64,000 bases of DNA from positions 38,621,501 through 38,685,500 of the forward strand of contig CP142460.1 in assembly GCA_038049695.1 (NCBI GenBank), in the 5' to 3' direction. A program made the position numbers and the translations under genes. Origin of the DNA: Cinnamomum chago. Its lineage: Eukaryota; Streptophyta; Magnoliopsida; Laurales; Lauraceae. Positions 34,304 to 45,132 of this stretch are shown here, piece after piece. A model generated the notes under the pieces. It was not told where the DNA came from and ran no database searches. It saw only the letters and a list, made by a program, of their open reading frames with translations. How positions within the stretch are numbered: position 1 is the first letter of the stretch; each line of letters opens with the position of its first letter.

Positions 34304-36088
34304 ATGCCTGGCTTAGACCCCAAAATAGCAGTCCACAAACTCAATCTACAAAAAGATATCAAGCCTGTCAAACAAGGCCAAAGAAGATTCCGTCCAGACA
34401 TGATGGACAAAATTGAACAAGAAGTTCAAAAACTCAAAAGTGTCGGCTTCATCCGTGAAGAACAACATCCTGAATGGTTAGCCAACATCGTCCCTATGAC
34501 AAAGAAAAATGGGCAGATCAGGGTCTGTATTAATTATAGAGACCTAAATGGTGCTTGCCCCAAAGATGAGTTCCCGCTCCCCATACCAGAGGTGATGATT
34601 GACAACACCTGTGGGTTTGAGCGAATGACATTCATGGATGGATTCTCTGGCTACAATCAGATAAAGATGCAACTCGAAGATGAAAAACACACATCATTTC
34701 GGACCCCATTTTGCGTGTATTGCTACACTGTCATGCCATTTGGTCTGAAAAATGCTAGTGCCACATATCAGTTGGCTATGATGAAGATATTCGAAGATAT
34801 ACAGCACAAGACAGTTGAATGTTACTTTAATGACCTCGCCGTCAAAAGCAGAAGAAAAAAAGACCATCTGAAAGACCTTCGGGAAGTTTTCCTCCGACTT
34901 CGCAAACACAAACTGCGAATGAATCCCCTGAAAAGCTTATTCTGCGTCTCATCGGATAAGTTTCTCGGATTCATAGTCTGGAAAGCTGGAATAGAACTTG
35001 ACCCCACCAAAGTCAAGGCTATCCTAGAAATGCCATCTCCAAGAACCCTAAGACAACTAAAAGGGCTTCAAGGGAGGTTGGCGTACATCAAACGGTTCAT
35101 CTCCAATCTCTCGGGGAAATGCCGTCTTTTTTCTCGGTTGATGAAGAAAGGTGTGGACTTTGTTTGGGATGCTGAATGTGAAGCAGCATTTCAAGACATC
35201 AAAACATACCTGACCAAACCTCCAGTGCTGGCTGGCCCCACAACTGGAAAACCATTCATCTTGTACACAAGAGCTCTCGACCATTCCCTGGGCGCTCTGC
35301 TTGCACAGGAGAATGACGAGAGAAAAGAAGCTGCTCTATACTACCTCAGTCATATTCTGGTAGGTGCGGAGCATCGCTATTCTCCAGTCGAGAAAGAATG
35401 CCTTGCAGTGATGTTCGCCGTACAAAAGCTACGTCACTACCTTCTTTCGAACACAATCTACCTGATTTCGAGGATCAATCTCTTAAAGGTCCTTGTCACG
35501 AAAGTAGGTTCTCTCAATGCCCGACTGGCAAAATGGTCAATCCTCCTATCACAATTTGATATCAGGTATGTACCACAAAAGGCAATCAAAGGCCAAGCTC
35601 TGGCAGATTTCCTCGCAGAGCATCCGTTGCCTAAAGATTCCCCACTCAGAGATGATCTCCTAGACGAACCTGTCTACAATGTGGAGACTTTCTCACCAAA
35701 TGCCTCCTGGGACATGTACTTTGACGGTGCAACCAGAACAAATGAAAAAAGAAAGCTGATCTCGAGAGTTGGAATCCTCTTTGTTATCCCCGACAAGCAC
35801 ATAATTCCACATGTTTTCTCGCTGCTGGAACCATGCTCAAACAATGCAGCTGAGTACCAAGCCCTGATTGTAGGAGTAGAATTAGTCTTCAAATCCGGCA
35901 TCACCATGCTGAAAGTCTTTGGAGACTCTCAACTGATCGTCAACCAGATGAATCAGAAATTTGAAGTCAAGAAGCCTGATCTGCTGCCTTACTACAACAA
36001 GGCGCAATCACTTCGCCAAAGGTTTGACATCTGTCACATCACCCACATCCTCAGAGGTGAGAACATCCGTGCAGATGCCCTGGCCTGA
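34304..36088 (+). pseudogene. E4 reverse transcriptase, RNase H and second RNase H
   Basis: A 594-residue open frame. RT fingers/palm: RVCINYRDLNGACPKDEFPLP, FMDGFSGYNQI and MPFGLKNASATYQ. The catalytic YxDD reads YFND (34823-34834), so the first active-site Asp has become Asn. RNase H follows (PFILYTRALDHSLGALLAQ, EKECLAVMFAVQKLRHYL), with its first Asp position replaced by Arg. A second RNase H-like domain (WDMYFDGATR, NNAAEYQALIVGVE, VFGDSQLIVNQM, ENIRADALA) keeps its D-E-D-D set. This tandem arrangement identifies the Tat lineage. A TGA at the end blocks the link to integrase. Confidence 0.9.
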
Positions 36089-37482
36089 CTTGCCGCATCC
36101 ATGGCAATCCAGGAAGGGGAAAACATGCAAATTATAGTGTGTCAAAGAAGGATTCTCCCTCCTCTTAACATGCACCAAGCAATTGCTGAATGCCACCAAT
36201 TGGCCGGAAGTCGGATCTTTATCCTCAAACCTCCGATCTGCGACTGGAGAGATCCGTTCATTGATTACACCATGTTCGGAGTCCTCCCTGAAAACCCAAA
36301 GAACGGGTAAGCATTCAAAGACGAGCCCCAAACTTTCATTAGGACATACCTTCAAAAATGCTTTATAGAAAATCCTTCGACGAAGTACTTCTGCGCTGCT
36401 TGTCACAACAAGAGGTTAAGGAAACCCTCAAAGAAGTTCATGCTGGTGTGGAGCTCATCAGGCTGGTCCCAAGCTCTACGATCAGATAAAAAGGTTGGGA
36501 TATGGTAGCTGACGCCATGCAATTTGCTAAACGCTTCCGCCAATGCCAAGTTCATGGAGACTATGTTCATATGCCTCCAGAATGGCTACACTCCACAGCA
36601 ATCTCATGGCCGTTCGAAGCTTGGGGTATGGACATCATAGGTCCTATCTCTCCCCCATCAAGCAAAGGTCATCGCTTCATCTTCGCCACTACAGATTATT
36701 TCTCCAAGTGGTCAGAAGCATTTGCGCTCAGTGAAATGAAGACCTCATCAGTCCTTTAATTCTTGCGCATCAACATTATTTGTCGCTTCGGCATACCTAA
36801 AAGATTCGTTCATGATAACGGACCGCAATTCCGGGATCACCGATTCTACAGGTTTTGCGACAAATACAAAATCCAGAGTTGTCCTTTGACTCCGTACAAT
36901 CCGGCAGCAAACGGACTAGCAGAAGCCTTCAACAAGACACTCTGCAAAATTCTCAAGAAAATGGTCTCTAGTCACAAAAGAGACTAGGGAGATAAACTAC
37001 CTGAAGCTTTGTGGGCTTATCGAACCATCGTTCGAGGACCAACCCATAGCACACCATTCTCTTTGGTCTATGGATGCGAAGCTGTTGTCCCTTTGGAAGT
37101 ACAAATTCCTTCATTAAGGGTATCTTTGCAAAATGACATGACGCAAGAAAGCAATGTTAAACTGAGACTCCTAGAATTAGACAATCTCGACGAAAGACGG
37201 CTCGAAGCCTTACAAAGCATTGAGTTGTACCAAGCATGCATGGCAGGATCTTTCGACAAAAGGGTCCGGCAACGCGCCTACAAAAAGGGTGACTTGATTC
37301 TTGCAGTAAAAAGGCCAATGGTTTTCGCCTACAAATCCAAAGGAAAACTCGAACCAAAATGGGAGGGACCCTTCGTCATTGACAAAGTCTTATCCAACGG
37401 CGCATACGCACTTCTAAACATGGAAGGCGACAGATGTATGCTGCCCATCAACGGCAAGTTCTCAAAGCGGTACTACCCTTGA
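36089..37482 (+). pseudogene. E4 integrase
   Basis: The N-terminal part (36101-36480) is frame-broken. The core is read in one frame from 36502: AWGMDIIGPI (first Asp), FGIPKRFVHDNGPQF (second Asp), NPAANGLAEAFNKTLCK (Glu), so the DDE triad is kept. Stops interrupt it at 36757-36759 and 36985-36987. 37009-37482 is the C-terminal part (STPFSLVYGCEAVVPLE; KWEGPFVIDKVL) and ends with RYYP, a common Tat pol terminus. Integrase would insert the cDNA. No chromodomain follows, as expected for Tat. Confidence 0.85.
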
Positions 37483-37839
37483 AGACTTCTGTCACTAGGT
37501 CAGAGCAGTGCCTGCACGGCCAAAGCCTATTCTCAGGTACTTGCTCGTCAAACCCGCCTCTTTTAGATTTTTCATCCTTATGTTGAGATTTCTAAAATTC
37601 AAAACAATGCTTACTTTCATAGTTTCATTGTTAAAAAAAAAAAATCCAAAAATCCAAGTTTAGGAGCCTCTTCCCGGACTTGACCAAATTTTCAACCCTT
37701 GAACCCAAAATTCATGGTTTGAAATAAAATCAGGACTCAGGAATTTCCACCCTAGTCCACCCTGACTTTTACAACCAAAAACGGTTTTAAGTCAAAATTT
37801 ATGACCCTCGTGTCTTTAAACAAAAATGGTTTTTCAAAA

Positions 37840-38280
37840 AAAACCCGCAGGGAAACGACGCTTAGTCGATACTCGCAAAACCCAAAATCGGAAGGATGCG
37901 AACCCCATTCGATACTTCCAAAATTTCAAAATCACAGGGAAGCGACACTTCGTCGATACTTGTAAAATTTCAAAAATCGTGGAGACGCAACATTCCAGTT
38001 GATATCCACAAACTCAAAATTCAAACAAAAACCGAGGTCCAAAAAAAAAAAGACCTCAAATTTCAAAAATCGTGGGGAAGCGACATTCAATCGATACCCA
38101 CAAAACCAAATTTTTTGGAAAAAGCAAGGAAGTGACGCTTAGTCGATACTTGCGCCCAAATTCGCGAGGATGCGACATTCCATCGATACTCGCAACCGAA
38201 TGAGTAAGGAGGCGACATTCCATCGATACTTGCAAGACCATTCAGCAGGGAGGCGACTTTTAGTCGATACTTGCATTTTT
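37840..38280 (+). repeat. Tandem repeats with GCGAC...CGATACT words after E4 pol
   Basis: A unit of about 50 bp, in the form GGGAxGCGACxxTxxxTCGATACTxGCAAA, recurs about eight times with variation. It starts roughly 360 bp after the integrase end. Non-coding. Confidence 0.75.
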
Positions 38281-38725
38281 TAAAACCAAAAAATTAGCTA
38301 TAAATGCCACAAAATCGGCTATAAATGCCAAAAACCCGGCTCTCACGCCAAAAATCGGCTATAAATGCCAAAAACTCAGCTCTCATGCCAAAAATCGACT
38401 ACCAACGCCACAAAATCGGCTATAAATGCCACAAAATTTGGCTTTCATGCCAACAAAACAAAACTCAGGTTTTCAAAAAAAAAATTGGCTATAAATGCCA
38501 CAAATTCGACTATAAACGCCACAAAAAAATCGGCTATAAACGCCACAAAGTTTCGGCTTCCATGCCAAAAACAAATCCCGGCTATCAATGCCACAAACAA
38601 AAAATTTTGGCTCCCATGCCACAAACAAAACCGGCTTCCATGCCATCCCAAATTTTTGGCTTTCATGTCATTTCAAAAAAACTTTGGCTTTTATGCCATC
38701 TCAAAATTCGGCTTTCACGCTAAAA
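38281..38725 (+). repeat. Short-unit array (GGCTATAAATGCCA) after E4 pol
   Basis: About 18 copies of a 20-26-bp unit, such as AAAATCGGCTATAAATGCCA and the variant CGGCTTTCATGCCA. The core GGCTATAAATGCC is partly self-complementary (GGC...GCC), and each copy embeds a TATAAAT word. ORFs across it (repeated NATK/MPKT peptides) are by-products. Confidence 0.85.
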
Positions 38726-38981
38726 CAACCATTTGACAAAAGGTTTTTCACAAAATGACAAACTTTTGATCAAATTTCCAAACAAACATTCCCATTTAAC
38801 TATTGCTTGAATTTATCACAAAAGAATTTGAGTGAAAAAAGGGAATACAAAAAGAGAAGTGCTAAAAAAATGTCCACAAGCACTATAAGAGAAAGAGTAC
38901 CAAAAAAATATGTGTGTGTATACACGGGTACCAAAAAAAAAAGAAGAAAAAAGTTTGTTACAAAGAATCAGGAGCTTTGTC

Positions 38982-39913
38982 TCACATGGTTTTCAACCAA
39001 AGATTCAACTCCTTAAGCAGACTCTTGGACTTAGTCTTTAAAGCTTCCAGGCCACGCTTCTTCAAGATCTTCCCATAGAATGCTGCAGAACGCCGCAATC
39101 CATCTGCAGCACGGGGAAGCTCTTCCCAAAGAATCTGTCGTTGCTTGTACTCTTGCATCTTCCTCCGGAGATTGCTCTTAGCCTCCTCAACTTGGCGAAT
39201 CAGAGTCCCTTCTCTGGCACGAGCTTCCACAATGGCAGCTCATTTTGCAGCAGCTTGTTCCTCCAATAGCTCAAGACGTTGCCTGGTCTCAACGACCTTT
39301 CTATCAACACAGCGCAGGTCCTCAGTCAGCCCGATGATAGCCAACTCGGTAACGTTCCTCTCCCGAACGAATTGCTTCCAAGTCCGCGAGATCTCGTCCA
39401 GCTCAGACTTGACCTCGCCAGAAGGCTTCAAAAACATCTCATTGAAGAAGTTACCACTTGGGAAGCTCTTGGTTTCATTCCACTTGCTCCCTAAAGCTAT
39501 GACTTCATCAACGAAAGCCTTCGCATCTGCAATGTCCAGGTCGACTTCCTTGCTATCAGCAAGGATGTCATGTACATGCTTAACCATGCCAAAGCTAGCT
39601 TCCAAATGGTCAGAAGAAAGAGTTTCGATCCATGAGCTCAAAACGCTCTTCAACACTTTCTTCGCATACTCAAGAGATGGCACGGACAAAGTCTCGCCCC
39701 TCTCCATTAGTCGACTGCCCGTGTCATGTCCTGTTGGAGGAGTGATCATTAAGCTCTTTCTAACCGGAGACACTGGCAAAGGAATCTGCTCAGACGATTT
39801 CGTCTTTGCTGCATTGAAACTAGAAGAAAAAATCTCTACTTCTGGTTCAACTGCAGGCATCCCCTACTCTGGCACTGAGAAAGACGGAGGAACTTCTTCT
39901 GCTACCTCAAAAC
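38982..39913 (-). pseudogene. Coiled-coil terminal exon of the antisense gene
   Basis: It opens after the acceptor TTTTGCTGGCAG (39914) as GFEVAEEVPPSFSVPE. It is interrupted by TAG near 39865 and by TGA at 39242-39240. The same frame then continues to the final stop at 38982. The last 250 residues are rich in Glu, Lys, Arg, Leu and Gln with heptad-like spacing (ETRQRLELLEEQAAAK; EEAKSNLRRKMQEYKQRQ), a probable coiled coil. The upstream donor is not visible; a former GT may have mutated near 39945-39950. Confidence 0.65.
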
Positions 39914-41312
39914 CTGCCAGCAAAACAAAACAAAAAAAAGAGGTATGAATATGATCCTGTTAAAGATTTTCATCATCATCAGGATTATTGCTACAAATAC
40001 TTTCTTCGACGATTGGCGGAATACTTTCTGCCTCCATGAGTTCATCTGAAGTGTCGTCAAAGGCTGCATCCATGGATGGCTCGAAATTATCAGAATCCTG
40101 TGGCAAGTCAACTAACAAGAAAACAAGCAACATGTTAGCATATGACAGCATAGACAAAAAAAACAGAGAAAGGAAAATACAAAGAAGTCATACCATGTGA
40201 AGATTCTGGAATCATTTCAGAGTCCCTTGGTTCTTCTTCAGATGCCGCAACCGGATCCGTCACTGCCTCATCGGCTGGAACCTCAGGCATCATCAAGTCC
40301 TCATCTTCTACTGAAGAAGGGAGAGAAAGCAAATAAAAAAAAGAAACGAAAAGGGAAAAAGGAGGAATCATACCTTCATCAATGGTTTCTTCCTCTCGGC
40401 TCCTCTTTTCCAGAGGCTCATCAACATCCCCTGACATCTCTTCAGCGGTGGCGAGAGGGACTTCCGCATCAGGAGAGTCATTGTCTCGTCTTTTATTACG
40501 GCGCTGCCCTCTCTTCCTCTTGCTTCTATGGGTTGGTTTACTTGAAGTACCAGCCCCATTGTCAAAGTCAGCATCTCCGCTTGATTCCTCACCGAATGGT
40601 CTGCTCTTCCCAGTAGACTAAATGGAAGCCTTTGTTAATTCCGCTTGCATCCAAGCGTCGATCTTGGCTTCCTCCTCTTCTAGCTGTTCCAAGACCTCAC
40701 TAGGTATTTATTGTACAGCTTCTGAAGTGATGATGTCCTGCTCACAGAGAAAGTCGATCTTGTGCTTCTCTCCGGAAAGGAAAGTCAGAACTTCCTCTCA
40801 CCAGACTCCATCTGATGTTCCAAGACCCTTCCCAGGAGATTGCTTGACATCAAGCTCCTTCTTGGAAAGCCCCCGGTACACTGAAAAGTTTTCCGCAAAC
40901 CGTTTAGTGAAACCCGCAGTCCGGACAGAGGGCAACTCAGGATAGGAAATCATGGCGGTAGTGTCCTCCGCACTGTAAAAGGCCCATGCATTCCTCCCAT
41001 CCTGCAAACTTCCAAAGCACTTCACCATGCTCGAAGGCGTTCCCACAACGCCTTGAGAGAAACCCAACTGCAGCGCGAAACGCGAGGGAACATATGGCTG
41101 GATGTCAACAAAAAGATGTCTCCGGTACACCATCGTACCAACATGTATGTTAAAAAGCCATCCCTTTTCTGCATTGGTCAATGAGTAGTGTCTTCCCGAC
41201 CCCGCCCAGATGGAATCGCAGGAGGCTCCGAAGTCAAAAGCATTCTTCCGCAAACCCGGAGAAAGCTTTACTGAAGATTGCCCGATCTCGACGTCCTTGA
41301 ACTGTCAAATCC

Positions 41313-42180
41313 TCAAACGGGCAAACAAAAGAGATTCTCGTTAACGGTTATCCCTCTAGCCAATCGAATCATGAAAGGGTCATCATCCTGTGCAACTCCT
41401 AAGCGATGGAAGTCGGGACAGTGGTACACATACCACGAATAAAAAATGTGGGCTAAAAATACCCTGTTCATAGGGAGCCCAAGCCGAACCAGAAAGGCAG
41501 CAGCCTGCAGTTCAGTACACAAGTTGGAGTAAAGAGCTGGCACCAAAGCAAGCCGCTCTCCGAATGCCATCTGATAAGCTGGAAAAATACAGTGCGGCCT
41601 GATGTGTGTTCCATCTCCTCCAGCAAAAACAGCCTCACCCAACCAATAAGTGAGGTAAATAGCGAGATCTCTCCGCAGTGCAATGTCAGGACAAATGGCG
41701 TCTGTACTCTCGAAGAACTTCTTCAAGTCATCTTGCATAACGGAGATCTTCTTCATACCTGGGTTCTTGGTCTTGGCATCTTGGGCCATACCATCAGAAG
41801 ATTCTCCGCCGTCAAAGAAGTTGGAGCTGCAATTCTTCCAACTGCTACCCTGGACTTTCAAGCCCTCCTTCTCCTTTAAAAAATCATAGAAGGCGACAAG
41901 CTGAAAGTACAGGAGTCTAAACTCCTCATACTGCTCCTCAAGGACGCTGTCAATAGGCATAAACTCCTCATAGAGTTTGCCAAGGATGGGCAACCCGGTG
42001 ATGACGCTTAATTCCTTCAAAGTAAAACCAATCTCACCGTTCGTTACAACGAAGGTGTTGGTTTGTGGAAGGAATGACTCTAGCATGGCCATAAAGGCCT
42101 CATCGGAGAAAACCAAGGTCTGCCGAAAAGCGCGAACCGCATCGAAGATCCTGGCCTCCTTCAAAATGGCTCCGCCAACC
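41313..42180 (-). pseudogene. Core of the plant mobile domain in the antisense gene
   Basis: The frame reads VGGAILKEARIFDAV, then FSDEAFMAMLESFLPQT, FVVTNGEIGFTLKELSVITGLPI and KLYEEFMP. In plant mobile domain proteins the pattern 'G E ... T L ... L ... GLP' marks the same region. Further on, TYWLGEAVFAG, HIRPHCIFPAYQMAFGE, ALVPALYSNL and FYSWYVYHCPDFHRL follow in the usual order. A TGA just upstream (M-D-stop, near 42194) and a frameshift at about 42200 separate it from its N-terminal part. I identify the family from remembered motif style; a profile search would settle it. Confidence 0.7.
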
Positions 42181-43815
42181 GCAGGGTGTGATCAGTCCAT
42201 GATTCCCAGCTCGAATCAACACTGAAAAGGCCATGAAGTCGAAAGGCTTCACCCAACTGCTGTCGTCACCCCGAAAAATGCCAATGCCAACCGGTCTCAA
42301 ATTGACCGACGGATGGTCAGAACCCTGGTAGCCACTGGAGGGCATCAACATGTCCATATGGACGGGCGACTTCTCCGCATATCCGGAAGGGCCGCCAACA
42401 AAAACCTCGGTCTTTATCACATTGGTCCTCTTCATCCAGCTTGGAGGACCTCCCTCTTGGGACGCATGGGAGAAAGACTCATGATCGAGACAGTCCGATC
42501 AAAAGTCGACCGGGTAGAAATAGTTCTCTCATCACCATCAGCCGTGTAAGAGAACTGAAAAAATCTCCTTTGGTACATCAAGTCGTCAGGGACTGCATCG
42601 CGAAAGAAGAAGGTAGGCTTGGGCACAATGCTCTGATCGTCCATGACCCAAGGACGATTGCTTGCCATAACTCTGTAAAACTCCTCATCCTTGAGAGCGA
42701 TTAATCGCTGTCTCATCTCATCGCGGTTGAGGGAGTCACACTCTTCCAGGTTTCTCTCCACAAACTGGACCTTCTCCCAGGCCTGCTGTACAGCCACATT
42801 AGGAGACCTGGTAGACCGGCGAGGTGCATCAGTAGCAGGCTCTTTGCCCTTGTTCGTTCTGGAGGAACTACCTGCAAAGGACGAAAAAGGAAAAAATCAA
42901 TCATTAAAGTGATAGAATTTTGCTAAGAAAAATTCTAGCAAAATTTTGGCATGATTCCGGGACAATTCCGAAGAAAAGGGAGACACCCGAAGAAGACAGG
43001 AAGCTTGAAGATGAGCTCAACGAAGCATCCTCAAAGAAGGTTTGAACTCAAACATTGTTGCGAGATCAAACCAATTTTATCGAATCTCCGCAAGTTTGAA
43101 GAAGGGCTCAACATCGCTGCGAGCTCCAAACTCCAAAACTTGCAAAGCTTCTCAAAATCCAGCAAGGTCAGGAAATGGCTCAACATTGCTACGAGCTCCA
43201 AATCCCAAAACTTGAAAAAGATTTCTAAGTATGCATCATCATGCTCCCAATCAATTTACTAAAAAGCATGCATCCAAAAATTATCATGCATTAGATGCTA
43301 GGAAAACTTTAACCAAAGTCTGATCAATCCCAACCCAACTTGGTCAAAACCAATCACACTTTGTCAAAGTCAAAATTCATGTTGACTCAACCTAGAGATT
43401 CTAGCCTTTTATCTTGATGCATAAAAAAAAAAGGGGAAAGAAAGACAATATGCATGAACATCTTGGAATGCATAAACCTCATCATCATGGTGCATAAAAC
43501 TCATTATCATGGTGAGCAAAAAAAGAGGAAGAAAAAAGGAGAGAGAAGTTTCAAAAAAAAAAAAATTTGGGCAGCAGACTGTGGCCCACTACCACGTGGC
43601 AGTACGGCCAAGTCCGAACGAACCTGTCCATACAGCTAAGGAAAAAAAAGCGTCAGCAAAAAAAAAATAGCACGTGAAAATAAAAAGAGAAAAAGAAAAC
43701 ACGTGAGAAACAATAAAAAAAAGAAAGAGAAGGAGAAAGAAAAGAAAAGAAAAGAAAAAGAATTCTACATCTACATGAAATTTCTTGTGGAGAAAGAAAA
43801 CTTACTTGAAGCCAT

Positions 43816-44378
43816 TGATGGAGAAGAAGAGGAAAAGTTTGAAGATCTTTGAAGAAGAAGAAAAACTCTTGATCTTGGAGCACTCTTGCAAAGAAAGAAG
43901 GCAAAGAAACAAAGATCCAATCTCATCTTGCTTTTAAAGAAGAGAGCAAATCAAAAGAGGAAACAAAGAGAAAAGAAAGGAGGTAAGTGCTAAAAATTAG
44001 CAACCTTCCCAAAAGAAAAGAGATTTGAGATATTCTCTCCCAAAGAGAATATTCTTTGAGAAATTTTCTCCAAAAAGAAAGGGAATGAGAAATATTCTCT
44101 CCAAGAAAGATACTTTGAGAAAATCTATCTAAAAAACAAGGAAGCTTGAGAGATTCTCTCCAAGTAAGAATATTCTTAGATATTCTCTATCCAAAAGAGA
44201 TATTTTCAGATATTCTTTACAAAATGACACCATGTGAGACCTAAGCCATCTTTAAAGCTTAAAGTCCCATGGGCTAGCCCACATGAGTCAGGTTTGACCA
44301 CCTAGGAACTAAAAGGGGCTTTCTTTCAAAAAATTCCTCTTACCAAGAGCATACAAAATGGTTTCATGCCTCTTTGCA
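43816..44378 (-). promoter_or_regulatory. Upstream region of the antisense gene
   Basis: On the minus strand the 60 bases before the ATG are CT-rich, as in many plant 5' UTRs. A weak TATA-like CTTTAAAAGC lies near 43930-43940, about 120 bp before the ATG. 43980-44225 is a purine-rich block with repeated GAGATATTCTCTCCAA words. A promoter here is inference. The plus strand has no gene. Confidence 0.35.
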
Positions 44379-44905
44379 AGTCCAAGCCAAGCCAAAGAAT
44401 CAAAGCATCAAGCGTTCTCATCTAAAGGACGATGGCGAAGTCCATACATGACTTGTGACAGTCGATCTGAACTGGTCCCCGCAATCTCCTGAGAAGTCAG
44501 ATTCTCTTTCTTACTTTTCTATTGTATTTTGTATTTTCTTTAAGAGACAAAAAAAACTCACAATTCTTGTCTTTCATTTTGATAAGATTTGTAAATCGCC
44601 TTTCACGGCAAACAAAATCGCCTTTAACGGCATTAAAAAAACGTCTTTCACGGCAAACAAACAAATCGTCTCTTTTCTTAAATATATGTGCAATGGAAAG
44701 ATAGAAAAAAGATTGAGTTCCTTTCTACTTGCGAAGGTGGATCTCCGGATCACCATTTCTAAATTCCAAGTAGAATAGAAAATATGGCATACCCGTACAA
44801 AAATGTAGATGCCCGCCTTTCTCCCCCTTTCTTCCCTCCATTCGGCCTCTCTCGGTGACCCCGGAGACGGATGGGGGAGGAGAGGAAGAAAAATCGGGTC
44901 CATCA
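44379..44905 (+). mobile_element. E4 3' LTR remnant
   Basis: It matches 26609-27111 of the 5' LTR closely, with one 24-bp duplication of CGTCTTTCACGGCAAACAAA near 44640. The first 2.1 kb of the LTR and the polypurine tract are missing. At the break both sides share AAGTCCAAG, so a deletion through short homology is likely. It ends CATCA before the AGGCT duplication. Confidence 0.85.
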
Positions 44906-45132
44906 AGGCTAAAACAAGAGTTATCAGAAATTTCGAATAATCTCTCAATCACGCGCAAAGTCACTAAAAGAACCTCCAAAGGGTCCCACTAATCACAAAG
45001 GCACTCAAAATTCCCCAAAGTTATAACAAAAGCTATTCCAATTCCAACTTAACCAAAATCCACTAATCACACTTAGAACTAAAACACAACTTAATTAACG
45101 CTAATCGAGGTCACTCGGGTTGGGATCTTACA

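Larger units (their letters stand above)
38982..43815 (-). pseudogene. Antisense plant-mobile-domain gene of E4, with introns
   Basis: Start ATG 43815-43813 (M-A-S-A) is followed by GTAAG; intron 1 (43805-42872) ends TTTGCAG, and the frame continues as Ser-rich SSRTNKGKEP. Exon 2 holds the plant mobile domain in pieces: 42840-42432, 42435-42190, 42180-41313 (TNGEIGFTLKELSVITGLP; HCIFPAYQMAFGE) and 41290-40799 (PYVPSRFALQLGFSQ). One frame then runs on through three stops to a basic RSKRKRGQRRNKRRD stretch. Intron 2 (40373-40311, 63 bp) and intron 3 (40193-40112, 82 bp) are GT-AG with strong pyrimidine tracts and keep the frame in an acidic region. A fourth acceptor at 39914 opens a coiled-coil exon down to 38982. 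Broken by at least two frameshifts and six stops. Plant mobile domains occur in host silencing-related proteins and in transposons; the function here is unknown. Confidence 0.75.
24517..44905 (+). mobile_element. E4: Tat-lineage Ty3/gypsy retrotransposon with antisense gene
   Basis: It starts TGTTGACACC, ends CATCA and is flanked by AGGCT (24512-24516 and 44906-44910) inside E2. The 5' LTR is complete (24517-27111); only the last 0.5 kb of the 3' LTR remains. Plus-strand order is primer site, repeat-bearing leader, gag, long acidic linker, protease, RT, RNase H, a second RNase H-type domain, integrase. The second RNase H after the first is the mark of the Tat lineage. Between integrase and the 3' LTR lie tandem repeats and a minus-strand, intron-bearing plant-mobile-domain gene. 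The element is 20.4 kb and non-autonomous now because of stops, frameshifts and an altered RT active site. Confidence 0.85.
18760..45132 (-). mobile_element. E2: minus-strand solo LTR of a related family, split by S3 and E4
   Basis: The pieces 18760-19617, 22423-24516 and 44906-45132 join into one LTR of about 3.17 kb running TATCGCGACCC ... GGGATCTTACA on the plus strand. It is close to S1 and E1 in termini and layout. It sits in E1's 5' LTR with TSD ATTCC/CTTCC. No internal region of its own remains, so it is a solo LTR enlarged to 26.4 kb by later insertions. It includes a 59-bp tandem array (22663-22897) and decayed TCGCTC palindromes (about 23228-23321). Confidence 0.85.

Noticed and set aside
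39145..39948. 267-residue plus-strand ORF after E4 pol, a candidate sense-strand gene
   Set aside because: It is the complement of the antisense coiled-coil exon. The minus strand has the splice sites and the continuous domain order; the plus-strand peptide is Ser-rich shadow sequence.
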